DNA of 28,898 bases from the IMG/VR virus record IMGVR_UViG_3300043776_000231, positions 1 through 28,898 of that record. One strand, 5' to 3'. This document shows positions 7,842-15,267 of the stretch, in pieces. The notes under the pieces are model-generated. The model ran no database searches. It saw nothing but the letters and a program-made list of their open reading frames with translations, and was not told where the DNA came from. How positions within the stretch are numbered: the stretch's first letter is position 1; every line of letters starts with the position of its first letter. A program made the translations under genes and the position numbers. This DNA comes from a virus.

Positions 7842-8437
7842 TGACTCGCTTTCACGTCAGAGATGATGCTGTCTCGAAGCTGCGTGGTCTCCACGAGGGT
7901 GTCTGCCGTGGTCTTGCCCTGAAGAGTGGCTGGTTTCAACGGGGCCCACTTACCATACCCATTTGAATCAAAAGCGCCACGCACGACTTCCTCCGCGAGC
8001 ACGCCGACTTTCTTAGTCCAGGGCACCAGGCTCTTTACTTCCAGGATCTCCTTCTGCTCAGCTTCAGAAAACGCTCCAGCAGCGTTGAGCTTCTTCTGCA
8101 GGTGCTCGATCAGGGGTTCACGAAGAAAAGATCTCTTAGGTAGCGACCGGGCCATCGAGCCAAACTCATGGGCTGCGCCGATGACCGCGTTGCCGGCACC
8201 GTAGATCCCTTTCGAGATCTTTGCAGCTGTCTCAGTCTTTGATGCTTTAAACCTGCTTTGAAACTTGGAACTGCTGCCAAAACCGCGAGAAGCTTTCTTC
8301 TGTTCTCGCCGAACGTTCTTGGGACCAAGTATCCCGATGCGGGCCATCGGAGCTCGCATCTTTAGAACTTTCAGAAAGGTCTCAAGACCTTCTAACTCAA
8401 CTCGGGTATCACGTTCATCGAAGGAGATGCCTCTCAT
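7838..8437 (-). CDS. HK97 gp10/Mu gpG-like virion morphogenesis (tail completion) protein
   Basis: A 199-residue protein whose ATG overlaps the DUF4054 gene stop (ATGA). The signature is AAHEFGSMARSLPKRSFLRE in the middle and GYGKWAPLKPATLQGK...LVETTQLRDSI at the C-terminus, which is the classic ending of phage virion morphogenesis proteins of the gpG/gp10 type. These take part in joining the completed head and tail. The N-terminal 70 residues are very basic (KNVRREQKKASRG), perhaps for DNA contact. Position among neck genes agrees. Confidence 0.8.
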   Translation of the reverse strand: MRGISFDERDTRVELEGLETFLKVLKMRAPMARIGILGPKNVRREQKKASRGFGSSSKFQSRFKASKTETAAKISKGIYGAGNAVIGAAHEFGSMARSLPKRSFLREPLIEHLQKKLNAAGAFSEAEQKEILEVKSLVPWTKKVGVLAEEVVRGAFDSNGYGKWAPLKPATLQGKTTADTLVETTQLRDSIISDVKASQ

Positions 8438-9159
8438 GGGTTCGTCTGCGCAAGTATCGGGAACATCTGGCCCGAGAGCTGCGGCAATATCATGTGTAGG
8501 TATTCCGCACCATAGTTAGTTTGGCACAGCCAGGCGAAGTCTGGGTTAGCCAGGATGCGCTCCGGGATCGCGGCACTCACCGAGATGCCCGCGCTCTTGG
8601 AAGACTGCAAGAAGCCAAACTGGCCTTTCATCCCCTGACTCGCTCGACGGATGTTCATCACCATGTAGTGAGCCGCCAACAGAAGATAGCCGGTGGTAAA
8701 CTCAGACTGGGTCCCGAAGAAACCAGGATTGAAGAAAGCTGTGCCTGCCATCTGGAGAGCGTTGGCGACACGATAGTCAGGGAACTGGGTCTGCGGGTCC
8801 AGGCCAAAGGGGAAGTCATCGATGAAATAAGACTTGAAGTCTGGGACTTGCGCGTACACATAACCACCAGCAGCAGGCCCGTTAGTCAGGGCTACTGCCT
8901 GAGGATAAGGCACCGTCAACGGAGTCGCGTCAGTAGCCTGCAGCACGTAATAATAAGGTTGGTTGGGGCTCAAGTTTTGATCAACGATGCCGAGGCTCGT
9001 TTGATTATCTAATGGAAGAAAAGTTCCGTTGAAGGTGGTAGAACGCGTCCATTGGTAAGTTACCGGGTCAGCCCCGCCTGTGGCAGGCTGGGCCTGCAGG
9101 GTGATAGAAGATTTAGAGACAGAGATGATGGTGGGAGTAGGACCTGGGGTTAGGGGCAT
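8434..9159 (-). CDS. DUF4054-like head-tail adaptor with N-terminal FN3-like domain
   Basis: A 241-residue protein. Residues 1-92 form an Ig/FN3-like domain (VTYQWTRSTTFNGTFLPL, LSPNQPYYYVLQATDAT) clearly related to the one on the cement protein (VSYQWGRSTTSGSGYVNI, YYYQLAATDST). The rest matches DUF4054 adaptors: FPDYRVANALQMAGTAFF, TTGYLLLAAHYMVMNIRR, and NYGAEYLHMI near the end. DUF4054 proteins sit under the portal as head completion adaptors. It is the first gene after the capsid terminator and overlaps the next gene by ATGA. Confidence 0.8.
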   Translation of the reverse strand: MPLTPGPTPTIISVSKSSITLQAQPATGGADPVTYQWTRSTTFNGTFLPLDNQTSLGIVDQNLSPNQPYYYVLQATDATPLTVPYPQAVALTNGPAAGGYVYAQVPDFKSYFIDDFPFGLDPQTQFPDYRVANALQMAGTAFFNPGFFGTQSEFTTGYLLLAAHYMVMNIRRASQGMKGQFGFLQSSKSAGISVSAAIPERILANPDFAWLCQTNYGAEYLHMILPQLSGQMFPILAQTNP

Positions 9160-9190
9160 GTTAGACGCTCCGCATCTTCGCTTAAAATCA

Positions 9191-9222
9191 AAAAGCTCCG
9201 AGCTCGAAAGCCCGGAGCTCTT
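9191..9222 (-). terminator. Rho-independent terminator after the major capsid gene
   Basis: On the minus strand AGCTCCG (9219-9213) pairs with CGGAGCT (9200-9194), with an inner GCT/AGC, and is followed by TTTTTGATTTT. It sits 64 bases after the capsid stop and 30 bases before the DUF4054 start, so it should limit read-through from the highly expressed capsid gene into the neck genes. Confidence 0.8.
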
Positions 9223-9285
9223 ATTAAGCTCAATCTACCACAACTAAATTAATTTTTACAACACCAACTTAACTTTCTCCTCTCA

Positions 9286-10377
9286 TCAAACGAAAGGAGA
9301 AGGTGTAGCAAACTGGAAATATAGCATCTCAAGTGGTCGGTAGCTCAAAACTCCAGTGAACTGGCCGTACCCGGCGTTCTCAAAGGTGAAATTGTTAACG
9401 CTGTTCGCCAACGTGTTGGTGTAATCCAACGGGATGTCCATCCTCAGTGACTCTTCGTCGTAGTTCAAGAGGATGTACACTTGCTTGTTCGCGATCTGGG
9501 ACACATCCGCATGATACGGCCCGTCTCCATAAGCCAGAGGCATGATCTTGAAGTTCTTGTTCCGGGTGATGACCTGGAAAGTTTCCTCCAAGAGTTGCAA
9601 CGTGGACTTGATCGGAAAGTCAGGCGAAGCCTGGCTGGCTAATCCGTTGTAGTCCGACTCAGGGATGATGAAGTGAGTCGGGAACGTAGTCCTGTTACAG
9701 TTGTTCCTGTAAGCTTCCACGATCTGCGCGGTGAACGTTTTCAGACTTCCAACGCTCAAGGTACTGATCGGGGCGGTCAACACGGTGGTGTTGATGGCCA
9801 CAGAAGGCTGAGTCAAAAGACCCAGAGAAGCACCACCAGGGTTGTTCGAGCCACGGGCTCCGAGGAAGGCAACCCTCTGAATACCCAAGTCCCAGTTGCG
9901 TTTCCGCGCTTTTTCTTTCGCGGCAACGAGATCCCAATTTCCGGCTTTCGCGGCCAGCTCCAGATCAAAGATGCTCCAACCAATAGCTTTCGCCCAGTTG
10001 AAGACCTTGATGTTCAGGGCATCCACGCCGGCATCAGCGGAGGCGAGCTTGGTGTTTGGTGAACCGGTGTTGATGACGCCAGTCTCGAAGTCGTCAGCAA
10101 TCTCGAACGTCCGGTAGGTAGTCAGGTTCGAAGACCACGCGCCCTCGCCCACCCGCACAGGCAGGTAGTCAGCAGGCGGGATCTCATAGAACTTTTGTTC
10201 CGAGATCTTCTTCATGATGGTAGTCAAAGTCGTGATGGGAACTTCATAAGCCAGCGCGTTTGCAAAGCGCTCGTTCACGATCCTTTGCATGTACTCAGCA
10301 TGATAGGCTTCGGCAGGAGTGAGCTTGATCTCCTCTCCCTTGCTGTTTAAAACCGGCGTGTACTTTAACTTGATCAT
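9286..10377 (-). CDS. Major capsid protein (DUF2184-like, HK97 fold)
   Basis: A 363-residue protein starting at ATG 10377 behind AAAGGAGAGG. It has the DUF2184 capsid pattern: YEVPITTLTTIMKKISEQKF, VGEGAWSSNLTTYRTFEIAD, GVDALNIKVFNWAKAIGWSI and a C-terminal GQFTGVLSYRPLEMLYFQF. Length is normal. No long N-terminal scaffold region is present, which agrees with a separate scaffold attached to the protease (11479-13104). It follows the cement gene by 20 bases. Terminator-like hairpins lie on both sides of the pair. Confidence 0.9.
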   Translation of the reverse strand: MIKLKYTPVLNSKGEEIKLTPAEAYHAEYMQRIVNERFANALAYEVPITTLTTIMKKISEQKFYEIPPADYLPVRVGEGAWSSNLTTYRTFEIADDFETGVINTGSPNTKLASADAGVDALNIKVFNWAKAIGWSIFDLELAAKAGNWDLVAAKEKARKRNWDLGIQRVAFLGARGSNNPGGASLGLLTQPSVAINTTVLTAPISTLSVGSLKTFTAQIVEAYRNNCNRTTFPTHFIIPESDYNGLASQASPDFPIKSTLQLLEETFQVITRNKNFKIMPLAYGDGPYHADVSQIANKQVYILLNYDEESLRMDIPLDYTNTLANSVNNFTFENAGYGQFTGVLSYRPLEMLYFQFATPSPFV

Positions 10378-10397
10378 GCTCTCACCTCTCCTTTAGA

Positions 10398-11165
10398 TTA
10401 AGCGAATTGGAACGTCGGGGTCTGAACGTGAACCCGGATCAACTGACCAGCAGCAGAGGCCCCGTCCACGGCCCAACCAACGATGTTAGCTCCAGATCCA
10501 CCGCTCTTCGCGGCAACCCCGCCCCCGGTGGTCAGGTCCAACTGAACCTGGGTGAAGGGGGTGATGGCGGTCGTAGACCACAGGTACAAGACGCCTTCGG
10601 TCGTGCACATCTCGATACGGTCGCCGGCGTTGTAGGAAAGACTCTTGATGTCATAGATGATGAACCCAGAGATCGAGTCGGTATCAGCCACGGCTCCGAT
10701 CACCATCGGCAACCGGTTCGCTCCGTTTTGAACGATGGCCGTGTCGATCTTGACCGCCATGCCGTTATAAAGAGGCGCGCTTTGGTTGGGGGAGACCAGG
10801 GCTGACAAAGTTCCAAGGGCAAAGCGCAGGTCGGGCATGCCAACGTAGACACTTTGAGCGAACGCGTTCTGACTCATGGACTGCGCTTGAGTGAGAACGA
10901 CCACCTGCGTGTAGTCCACGGTGGTGGGCCCGGTAGAGTCCGTGGCAGCCAGTTGATAGTAGTAGGTGGTGTTCGGCACGAGACCTGAATCGTTGAGGGT
11001 CAACGCGGTGGCCCCCGTGATGTTGACGTACCCACTTCCAGAAGTCGTAGACCGACCCCATTGATAGGAAACCGTTCCAGACGCGCCGGTAGCGGCGGTG
11101 GCCGTTAAGGTGGCCGTGGTATCTGTGACAGCCTGTAAACTCGCGACTCCAGCGGTGATAGCCAT
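10398..11165 (-). CDS. Capsid cement/decoration protein with N-terminal Ig/FN3-like domain
   Basis: A 255-residue protein starting at ATG 11165 behind AAAGGAG. Residues 1-92 are an Ig/FN3-like beta sandwich (TATLTATAATGASGTVSYQW, LVPNTTYYYQLAATDSTGP). The C-terminal part (MPDLRFALGTLSALVSPNQS, YNAGDRIEMCTTEGVLYLWS, a GGGVAAKSGGSGANIVGWAV end) resembles cement proteins of the DUF2190 or structural-cement type that stabilise the expanded shell. The gene just before the major capsid gene is the usual place for this. The Ig-like part would project from the capsid surface. Confidence 0.7.
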   Translation of the reverse strand: MAITAGVASLQAVTDTTATLTATAATGASGTVSYQWGRSTTSGSGYVNITGATALTLNDSGLVPNTTYYYQLAATDSTGPTTVDYTQVVVLTQAQSMSQNAFAQSVYVGMPDLRFALGTLSALVSPNQSAPLYNGMAVKIDTAIVQNGANRLPMVIGAVADTDSISGFIIYDIKSLSYNAGDRIEMCTTEGVLYLWSTTAITPFTQVQLDLTTGGGVAAKSGGSGANIVGWAVDGASAAGQLIRVHVQTPTFQFA

Positions 11166-11203
11166 GAAAATCTCCTTTTGTCGGTGTGGTTCCTGACAAA
11201 AGA

Positions 11204-11241
11204 AAAGCCAGGAAACCTTGCGGTTAGCTGGCTGGCTTTTA
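11204..11241. terminator. Bidirectional terminator-like hairpin upstream of the cement gene
   Basis: AAAAGCCAG (11204-11212) and CTGGCTTTT (11233-11241) are perfect inverted repeats of nine bases, with an inner AACC/GGTT hairpin. On the minus strand the stem is followed by CTTTTG, giving a U-rich tail. It sits between the HemP-like gene and the cement gene, only 39 bases before the cement start. I see no good promoter after it, so it may act as partial terminator or as a 5' stabilising stem after RNA processing. Confidence 0.6.
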
Positions 11242-11305
11242 TGCTCACTGGCTTAAACTACCTTCTATTTAATATTACCAAAAAACCCGGTCAGTTTAAA
11301 CTACT

Positions 11306-11479
11306 TTATTTCACCAAGATCAACTTGTTGTTCTTCGTCCGTTGTAGTCGGTACTTCGAACCACCGTGCGTGATGACTACCTCGGAAGATCCTCTCAACA
11401 ACTGCTCACTGGTCCAGGTGATCTGAGAGCTCGACAACTTAAGCCGCTCGACATCCTCGACCTGAACGCTATCGTTCAT
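11306..11479 (-). CDS. HemP-like small protein
   Basis: A 57-residue protein. Its ATG (11479-11477) shares one base with the protease stop (TGATG), so it is translationally coupled. Residues 19-57 have the HemP (hemin uptake protein) pattern: ITWTSEQLLRGSSEVVITHG, then GSKYRLQRTKNNKLILVK, matching the family form LF.G..EV.I.H.G..YRLR.T..GKLILTK. Cellular HemP proteins belong to iron and haem uptake loci. Here it sits between scaffold/protease and capsid genes, so a structural or assembly use of the small fold is more likely than haem uptake. The family match is by eye. Confidence 0.7.
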   Translation of the reverse strand: MNDSVQVEDVERLKLSSSQITWTSEQLLRGSSEVVITHGGSKYRLQRTKNNKLILVK

Positions 11480-13104
11480 CAATTCGTCCCGTACCGGCTC
11501 TTACCACGCTCGACCATCGACATCGAGGTCTGCGTGGAGACCGTTGGAGTCTCCTTGTTCAACCGAGCTTCAAACTCGGCGTTCTTAAGGCGTTCGAAGA
11601 TCTGCTTGCTTTCTTCTTCCTTTCGAACCCGAGCTGCTTTCAACTCGGTCGCGTTCTTCATCTTCCCGATGACTTTGAGGATCTGTGCTTGACGAACAGT
11701 CAGGGAGTTCTGCAAGGCTTTTTCCTGACCTTCCAGCTCCTCCATCTTGGCGTTCATCGCGGTTTCATCCTCGGGCATGTCGGCATCGTCCTGCATGGCT
11801 TCATCATCTCCAAACTTGTTGCAAAGATTGGAGAACTCTTCCTTGAGGGCATTGTGCTTTCCACGAAGAGCGTTATGCTTCCCTTTAAGGTCCATGTGAT
11901 CTTTGATCAGATCTCCCACGGTGGTTTCCTCGCCATCCATCACCAAGACGTGCTTCAAAGGAGAACCTTCAAGCTCGTCGTTCTTTTCATCTTCGAGCTC
12001 GTCGTCGTTTTCTTTCTTGTCTTTTTCCTCGTCCTCGTTGGCTTTATCGGTATCAGCTGGGGTGTTTTTCTCCCCGTTTTTTTGCTTGTTCTTCCGACGG
12101 TTCCTCCGAGCTTTCAACTCCTCCTCGGTTTCCTCGTCGTCGTTGTCTTTCTCATCTTTCTCGTCGTCGTTTTCCTTCTCGTCTTTTTCATCCTTGTTAT
12201 GCTCAGGACGCTCGACATCGAGTTCCTCTTCGTTGTGCTCGGGGCGATCTTTACCGGCGTTCAGATCCCAATCGTTGATGTCGGTTTCGAGATCATTCTG
12301 CACCTTGTCGAGGATCTGCGCGATGGTGATGGTCTTGCCTTTTCCGATCGCGACTTCGATCTTGCCGATGTCGCTGGAGTTTTCCACGGGTTCGACTTTG
12401 TCAACTTTATTGGTCTTGCGGAAAAATAGCTTGTCAAGGAGACTTTTCTTCGACTGTGGCATCGGTGCGTCCTCCGTTTGGGATCGTTTATCTTGGAAGA
12501 CGTCAGCCGAGTTTCTCATCGCTGCGAGCTCTTCTTGCTTAACCTTATTATAATCAGAAAACTGTTCGGGAGTAAATACCAAACTCTCCTTATATCTCGG
12601 GTTGGAGACAATTGCAAGGTGCTTGTATTCTGCATCTACAAATTCGCGTGAGTAGGTGACGCCATGCCATTCTCCGCCCGGACCTAAGTTTAATGGCTGG
12701 TAACAATTTGACAGCTTATCTCCACGCTCGATGGCGCGAACACCTTCTTCGCTAGTTATGATGAACTTTGCCCAATGCATGCCATCTGCTGGATTAAAGA
12801 AGCTCTCGATGACGTACCCATCGGCCGTCTTGGCTTCGGGATTTCCCTGTCCATCCTTGGTCACACCTTCGATGGTCTTGTTTTCTTTGTTAGGTTTTTC
12901 ATCATCCACGTGCGCGACGTACATCGGTTTCGTGGAAAAACTCGGGTCCATCTTCTTAGCCGTGTCAGGACCAATGAAGATCCGATACGGCTTACCCCCA
13001 GGGCCATCTGCATACTCAGCTACGCCTGGAACCATGTGGAGCCCGTAGTAGATGGCGGGCCACTTTTGACCGGTGATCGAATTTTTTATCCGCGGATGAG
13101 GCAT
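11479..13104 (-). CDS. DUF2213-like head maturation protease fused to an acidic scaffold
   Basis: A 541-residue protein. Residues 1-175 match DUF2213 proteases: a GPDTAKKM...KPMYVAHVDDE segment, RAIERGDKLSNCYQPL and DAEYKHLAIVSNPRYKES. By comparison with prohead proteases of the herpesvirus fold, Ser132 and His162, with His65, are the likely catalytic residues. Residues about 275-385 are a very acidic, Lys/Glu/Asp-rich disordered tract with heptad-like repeats (PEHNEEELDVE, PEHNKDEKDEK). Residues 410-520 form coiled coil (LKGKHNALRGKHNALKEEF). This is the usual protease-scaffold fusion; it should cleave itself and other head proteins after shell assembly. An RNSADVF peptide at about 193 marks the junction between protease and scaffold. 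Confidence 0.82.
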   Translation of the reverse strand: MPHPRIKNSITGQKWPAIYYGLHMVPGVAEYADGPGGKPYRIFIGPDTAKKMDPSFSTKPMYVAHVDDEKPNKENKTIEGVTKDGQGNPEAKTADGYVIESFFNPADGMHWAKFIITSEEGVRAIERGDKLSNCYQPLNLGPGGEWHGVTYSREFVDAEYKHLAIVSNPRYKESLVFTPEQFSDYNKVKQEELAAMRNSADVFQDKRSQTEDAPMPQSKKSLLDKLFFRKTNKVDKVEPVENSSDIGKIEVAIGKGKTITIAQILDKVQNDLETDINDWDLNAGKDRPEHNEEELDVERPEHNKDEKDEKENDDEKDEKDNDDEETEEELKARRNRRKNKQKNGEKNTPADTDKANEDEEKDKKENDDELEDEKNDELEGSPLKHVLVMDGEETTVGDLIKDHMDLKGKHNALRGKHNALKEEFSNLCNKFGDDEAMQDDADMPEDETAMNAKMEELEGQEKALQNSLTVRQAQILKVIGKMKNATELKAARVRKEEESKQIFERLKNAEFEARLNKETPTVSTQTSMSMVERGKSRYGTN

Positions 13105-13112
13105 CTTGGTCC

Positions 13113-13394
13113 TTAGATCTTCTTTACGTCTTCAATACCTACCGACACCTCGCCACCATCGCTGGTTTCGATGGCCACAGCTTCTTCATCTACTGCGACA
13201 ACCTTTCCTTCATCTCCCCGAAAAGGGCCTTTAACTACTCGAGCTTTATCGCCTCTCTTGATAGAAACAACGTTCTCTTTTTTCATCTCATCTTTGAGCT
13301 TGTCCTCTTCGGTACCAACCTTGACGGTGTCGTTCTGAACCCATTGCAAGTATTCTGTTACCGCATCTACGTGGTTGATCAGGTTTCCACCCAT
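13113..13394 (-). CDS. Small KOW-motif (SH3-like) protein
   Basis: A 93-residue protein. Residues 1-40 are helical and acidic. After a KKENVV peptide, residues 46-75 carry a textbook KOW motif: IKRGDKARVVKGPFRGDEGK followed by VVAVDEEAVAIET. KOW domains in NusG and ribosomal protein L24 bind RNA or protein. Here the protein lies between the lipase and the protease in the head gene block, so it is more likely a virion or assembly protein. The same arrangement, a Lys/Asn peptide followed by an SH3-like barrel, recurs in the 524-residue protein, the portal and the protein at 18727-19338. Confidence 0.6.
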   Translation of the reverse strand: MGGNLINHVDAVTEYLQWVQNDTVKVGTEEDKLKDEMKKENVVSIKRGDKARVVKGPFRGDEGKVVAVDEEAVAIETSDGGEVSVGIEDVKKI

Positions 13395-13467
13395 GGAAGG
13401 CGCCTTGGTCTATCTAGAGGTTATATAAAAACTGTACCAAAACAACACCTGTGGTTAAACAACAAAG

Positions 13468-14238
13468 TTAGGGATTCCTAGACTCCGCGTAGACTTGCAG
13501 GATTCTCACATACTTATCAACAGCATGATCTGCCACCCATCGAGGTAGGTTCAACGGGTTCAAGCTAGCCAATAGTCGCTTGGCGCTTGCCTCCCCACCT
13601 TCACATACTGTACCGTCATCTGCCAGATAGCGCACATCTCCGTAAGACCGGTAGCCCATGATCAACAAGGGCACAGCTGGTACCACGTCAGCATGGTGAA
13701 TCACCCGGTAAACTGGAACCTTGAAGATGCAATCTACCAATTGATCGGTTCCTACCCTCGGGCAACCAAAGGTGTAACAAGCAGCCACATGCTCCTCGTC
13801 TTTTAAGAAGATGCTGGCCAGCAAAGCCAGGGCTCCGCCTAGAGAGTGGCCTGTGATGAACACCGGAACTTTGAGCTTCTTTAGGTCCTGCTCGATGCTC
13901 CATCGCATCAACTTGAGCGCGTCTAGGAAGCCTCGATGAACGCTCCCATATCTCGAGTGAACCAGTTTAACATCAAGATCAGTCTCGACCGTCGAGATCT
14001 CATGAGGTACCGTGCCTTTAAAAGCCAGGACCGCGAAGTCGGTGTTGAGCGCCAGGTAAGCTTGGTTGCCGAAGTTGGAGCCATAGGAAGAAACTGGAGT
14101 TAGGTGGAGTCTCTTCAGGAGCCCAGCTTTGTGCGGAGCGTACGCGATCTTAGAGCACTCAGCCATCATGTAGGCAACCCGGTCACTGTAGGCAAGACGG
14201 TTAAGGGGGAGATTCTTGAGAACATTCTTTAGTGGCAT
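13468..14238 (-). CDS. Class 3 lipase-like alpha/beta hydrolase
   Basis: A 256-residue protein. I place the start at ATG 14238, just after GGAGGAAAATA and overlapping the stop of the head gene by one base; an ATG at 14277 would overlap it by 40 bases. Residues 69-76 (AVLAFKGT), 99-106 (SVHRGFLD), 130-134 (GHSLG), 157-164 (FGCPRVGT) and 181-190 (HHADVVPAVP) are the conserved blocks of class 3 lipases. The triad is probably Ser132, Asp184 and His238. There is no signal peptide or membrane segment. A lipase here is unusual; it could attack host lipids on entry or help release. Confidence 0.85.
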   Translation of the reverse strand: MPLKNVLKNLPLNRLAYSDRVAYMMAECSKIAYAPHKAGLLKRLHLTPVSSYGSNFGNQAYLALNTDFAVLAFKGTVPHEISTVETDLDVKLVHSRYGSVHRGFLDALKLMRWSIEQDLKKLKVPVFITGHSLGGALALLASIFLKDEEHVAACYTFGCPRVGTDQLVDCIFKVPVYRVIHHADVVPAVPLLIMGYRSYGDVRYLADDGTVCEGGEASAKRLLASLNPLNLPRWVADHAVDKYVRILQVYAESRNP

Positions 14239-15266
14239 TATTTTCCTCCAAAGCGTACTATAGGAATGGCTCGACATCTACAGTTAAAATCAAACCCGGG
14301 ATTCGCTCGTCGCCCAGTCTCGTCCACGATGGGCGGGTCGTCGAAGCGATAAGTCTTTCCATGTTTTTCCGACGCGTCGTTGAGAGCTTGATGAATGGGC
14401 CGAACAGGGTGAGCCGCTGTTCCATGCACGGCTTTCCACTTGTATTCTTGAACCCCTGCGTCTTCATACCTTGTCTCAGCGTATGAGTTCACCAAGGATT
14501 TGCTCTCCTGACGCGCGATAAGTCGAGCTCGGCTCTGGCTGACTCCGTACTCTGCCTGGATGCCCTTCACCAGGTTGGAGTACCTCGTGCCCACCTGAAC
14601 AGAAGCTGCAACCCGCCCTTTAAGCTTGATGATTTGATCTTCAACCAGGCCCTTGATGGAATGGTTCGCGTTCTCTTTCCACGTCGCGATGATCCTGGTC
14701 CTTTGTTCGTCGCTCAGCTCGGTGGTGAGAGTGATCGCCGCCACGTTCTGTTGGAAGGTCTTTTCGGTCTTCTTGATGGCGTTCTCGAACAGCCGGTTCA
14801 CAGCTACCTTACCGGAGATGGCCTCAGGGTCCAGGGCATCTAGGTACTTCTTTACCTGACCCACCCTCTCTTGATACTCGCCTCGCGTCGAGCTGATCAG
14901 TTGAGACAGTTCTGGAGAAAGTGCGTCTTCGGGAAGTCGAAACACGGCCCAGTGCCGGTCCCACGTAGCTCCGGCGGCCTTGAGCGCCTTTGTCAACCCA
15001 GCATCGAGAGACCCGGAGAACAGCCCGTTGTCGTAAGTCAGGGTCCCTGCCCTCAGCGCCTCACCGATCTTGTAGATGTCCGCGTGCGCCGCTCCGGTGA
15101 TGCTACGGTAGTCTCGAGCCTCGTTCTTGATGACCTTGGGCTTGAGCCGCAGGATAGATAGAAGCCCGGAGTAGATCTCTCTAGTCACGGCTCGTAGGAT
15201 CTCCCGCTCTAACTCGCTGGCTAGAGTGGGAGGAACGGTGACGGGTTTGAGAGGGACGAGCTTCAT
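14238..15266 (-). CDS. Head morphogenesis protein (SPP1 gp7/Mu gpF-like)
   Basis: A 342-residue protein. The C-terminal 110 residues have the Mu gpF pattern: RARLIARQESKSLVNSYAET, YKWKAVHGTAAHPVRPIHQA, and the end GRRANPGFDFNCRCRAIPIV. These proteins sit at the portal as minor head or ejection proteins. It normally follows the portal gene; here more than 4.8 kb of small genes and one modular protein have come between. The start overlaps a junction repeated at 19333-19354. Confidence 0.85.
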   Translation of the reverse strand: MKLVPLKPVTVPPTLASELEREILRAVTREIYSGLLSILRLKPKVIKNEARDYRSITGAAHADIYKIGEALRAGTLTYDNGLFSGSLDAGLTKALKAAGATWDRHWAVFRLPEDALSPELSQLISSTRGEYQERVGQVKKYLDALDPEAISGKVAVNRLFENAIKKTEKTFQQNVAAITLTTELSDEQRTRIIATWKENANHSIKGLVEDQIIKLKGRVAASVQVGTRYSNLVKGIQAEYGVSQSRARLIARQESKSLVNSYAETRYEDAGVQEYKWKAVHGTAAHPVRPIHQALNDASEKHGKTYRFDDPPIVDETGRRANPGFDFNCRCRAIPIVRFGGK

Positions 15267-15267
15267 C

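Noticed and set aside
11306-11479. A true haem-uptake gene acquired from the host
   Set aside because: No other iron genes are nearby and the gene is coupled to the protease-scaffold; an assembly role is more likely, although not shown.
11903-12553. Long Ser-rich plus-strand frame opposite the protease-scaffold
   Set aside because: It is the mirror of the Glu/Asp/Lys-rich scaffold codons on the minus strand, which read as Ser/Leu/Phe; no ribosome site and no domain.
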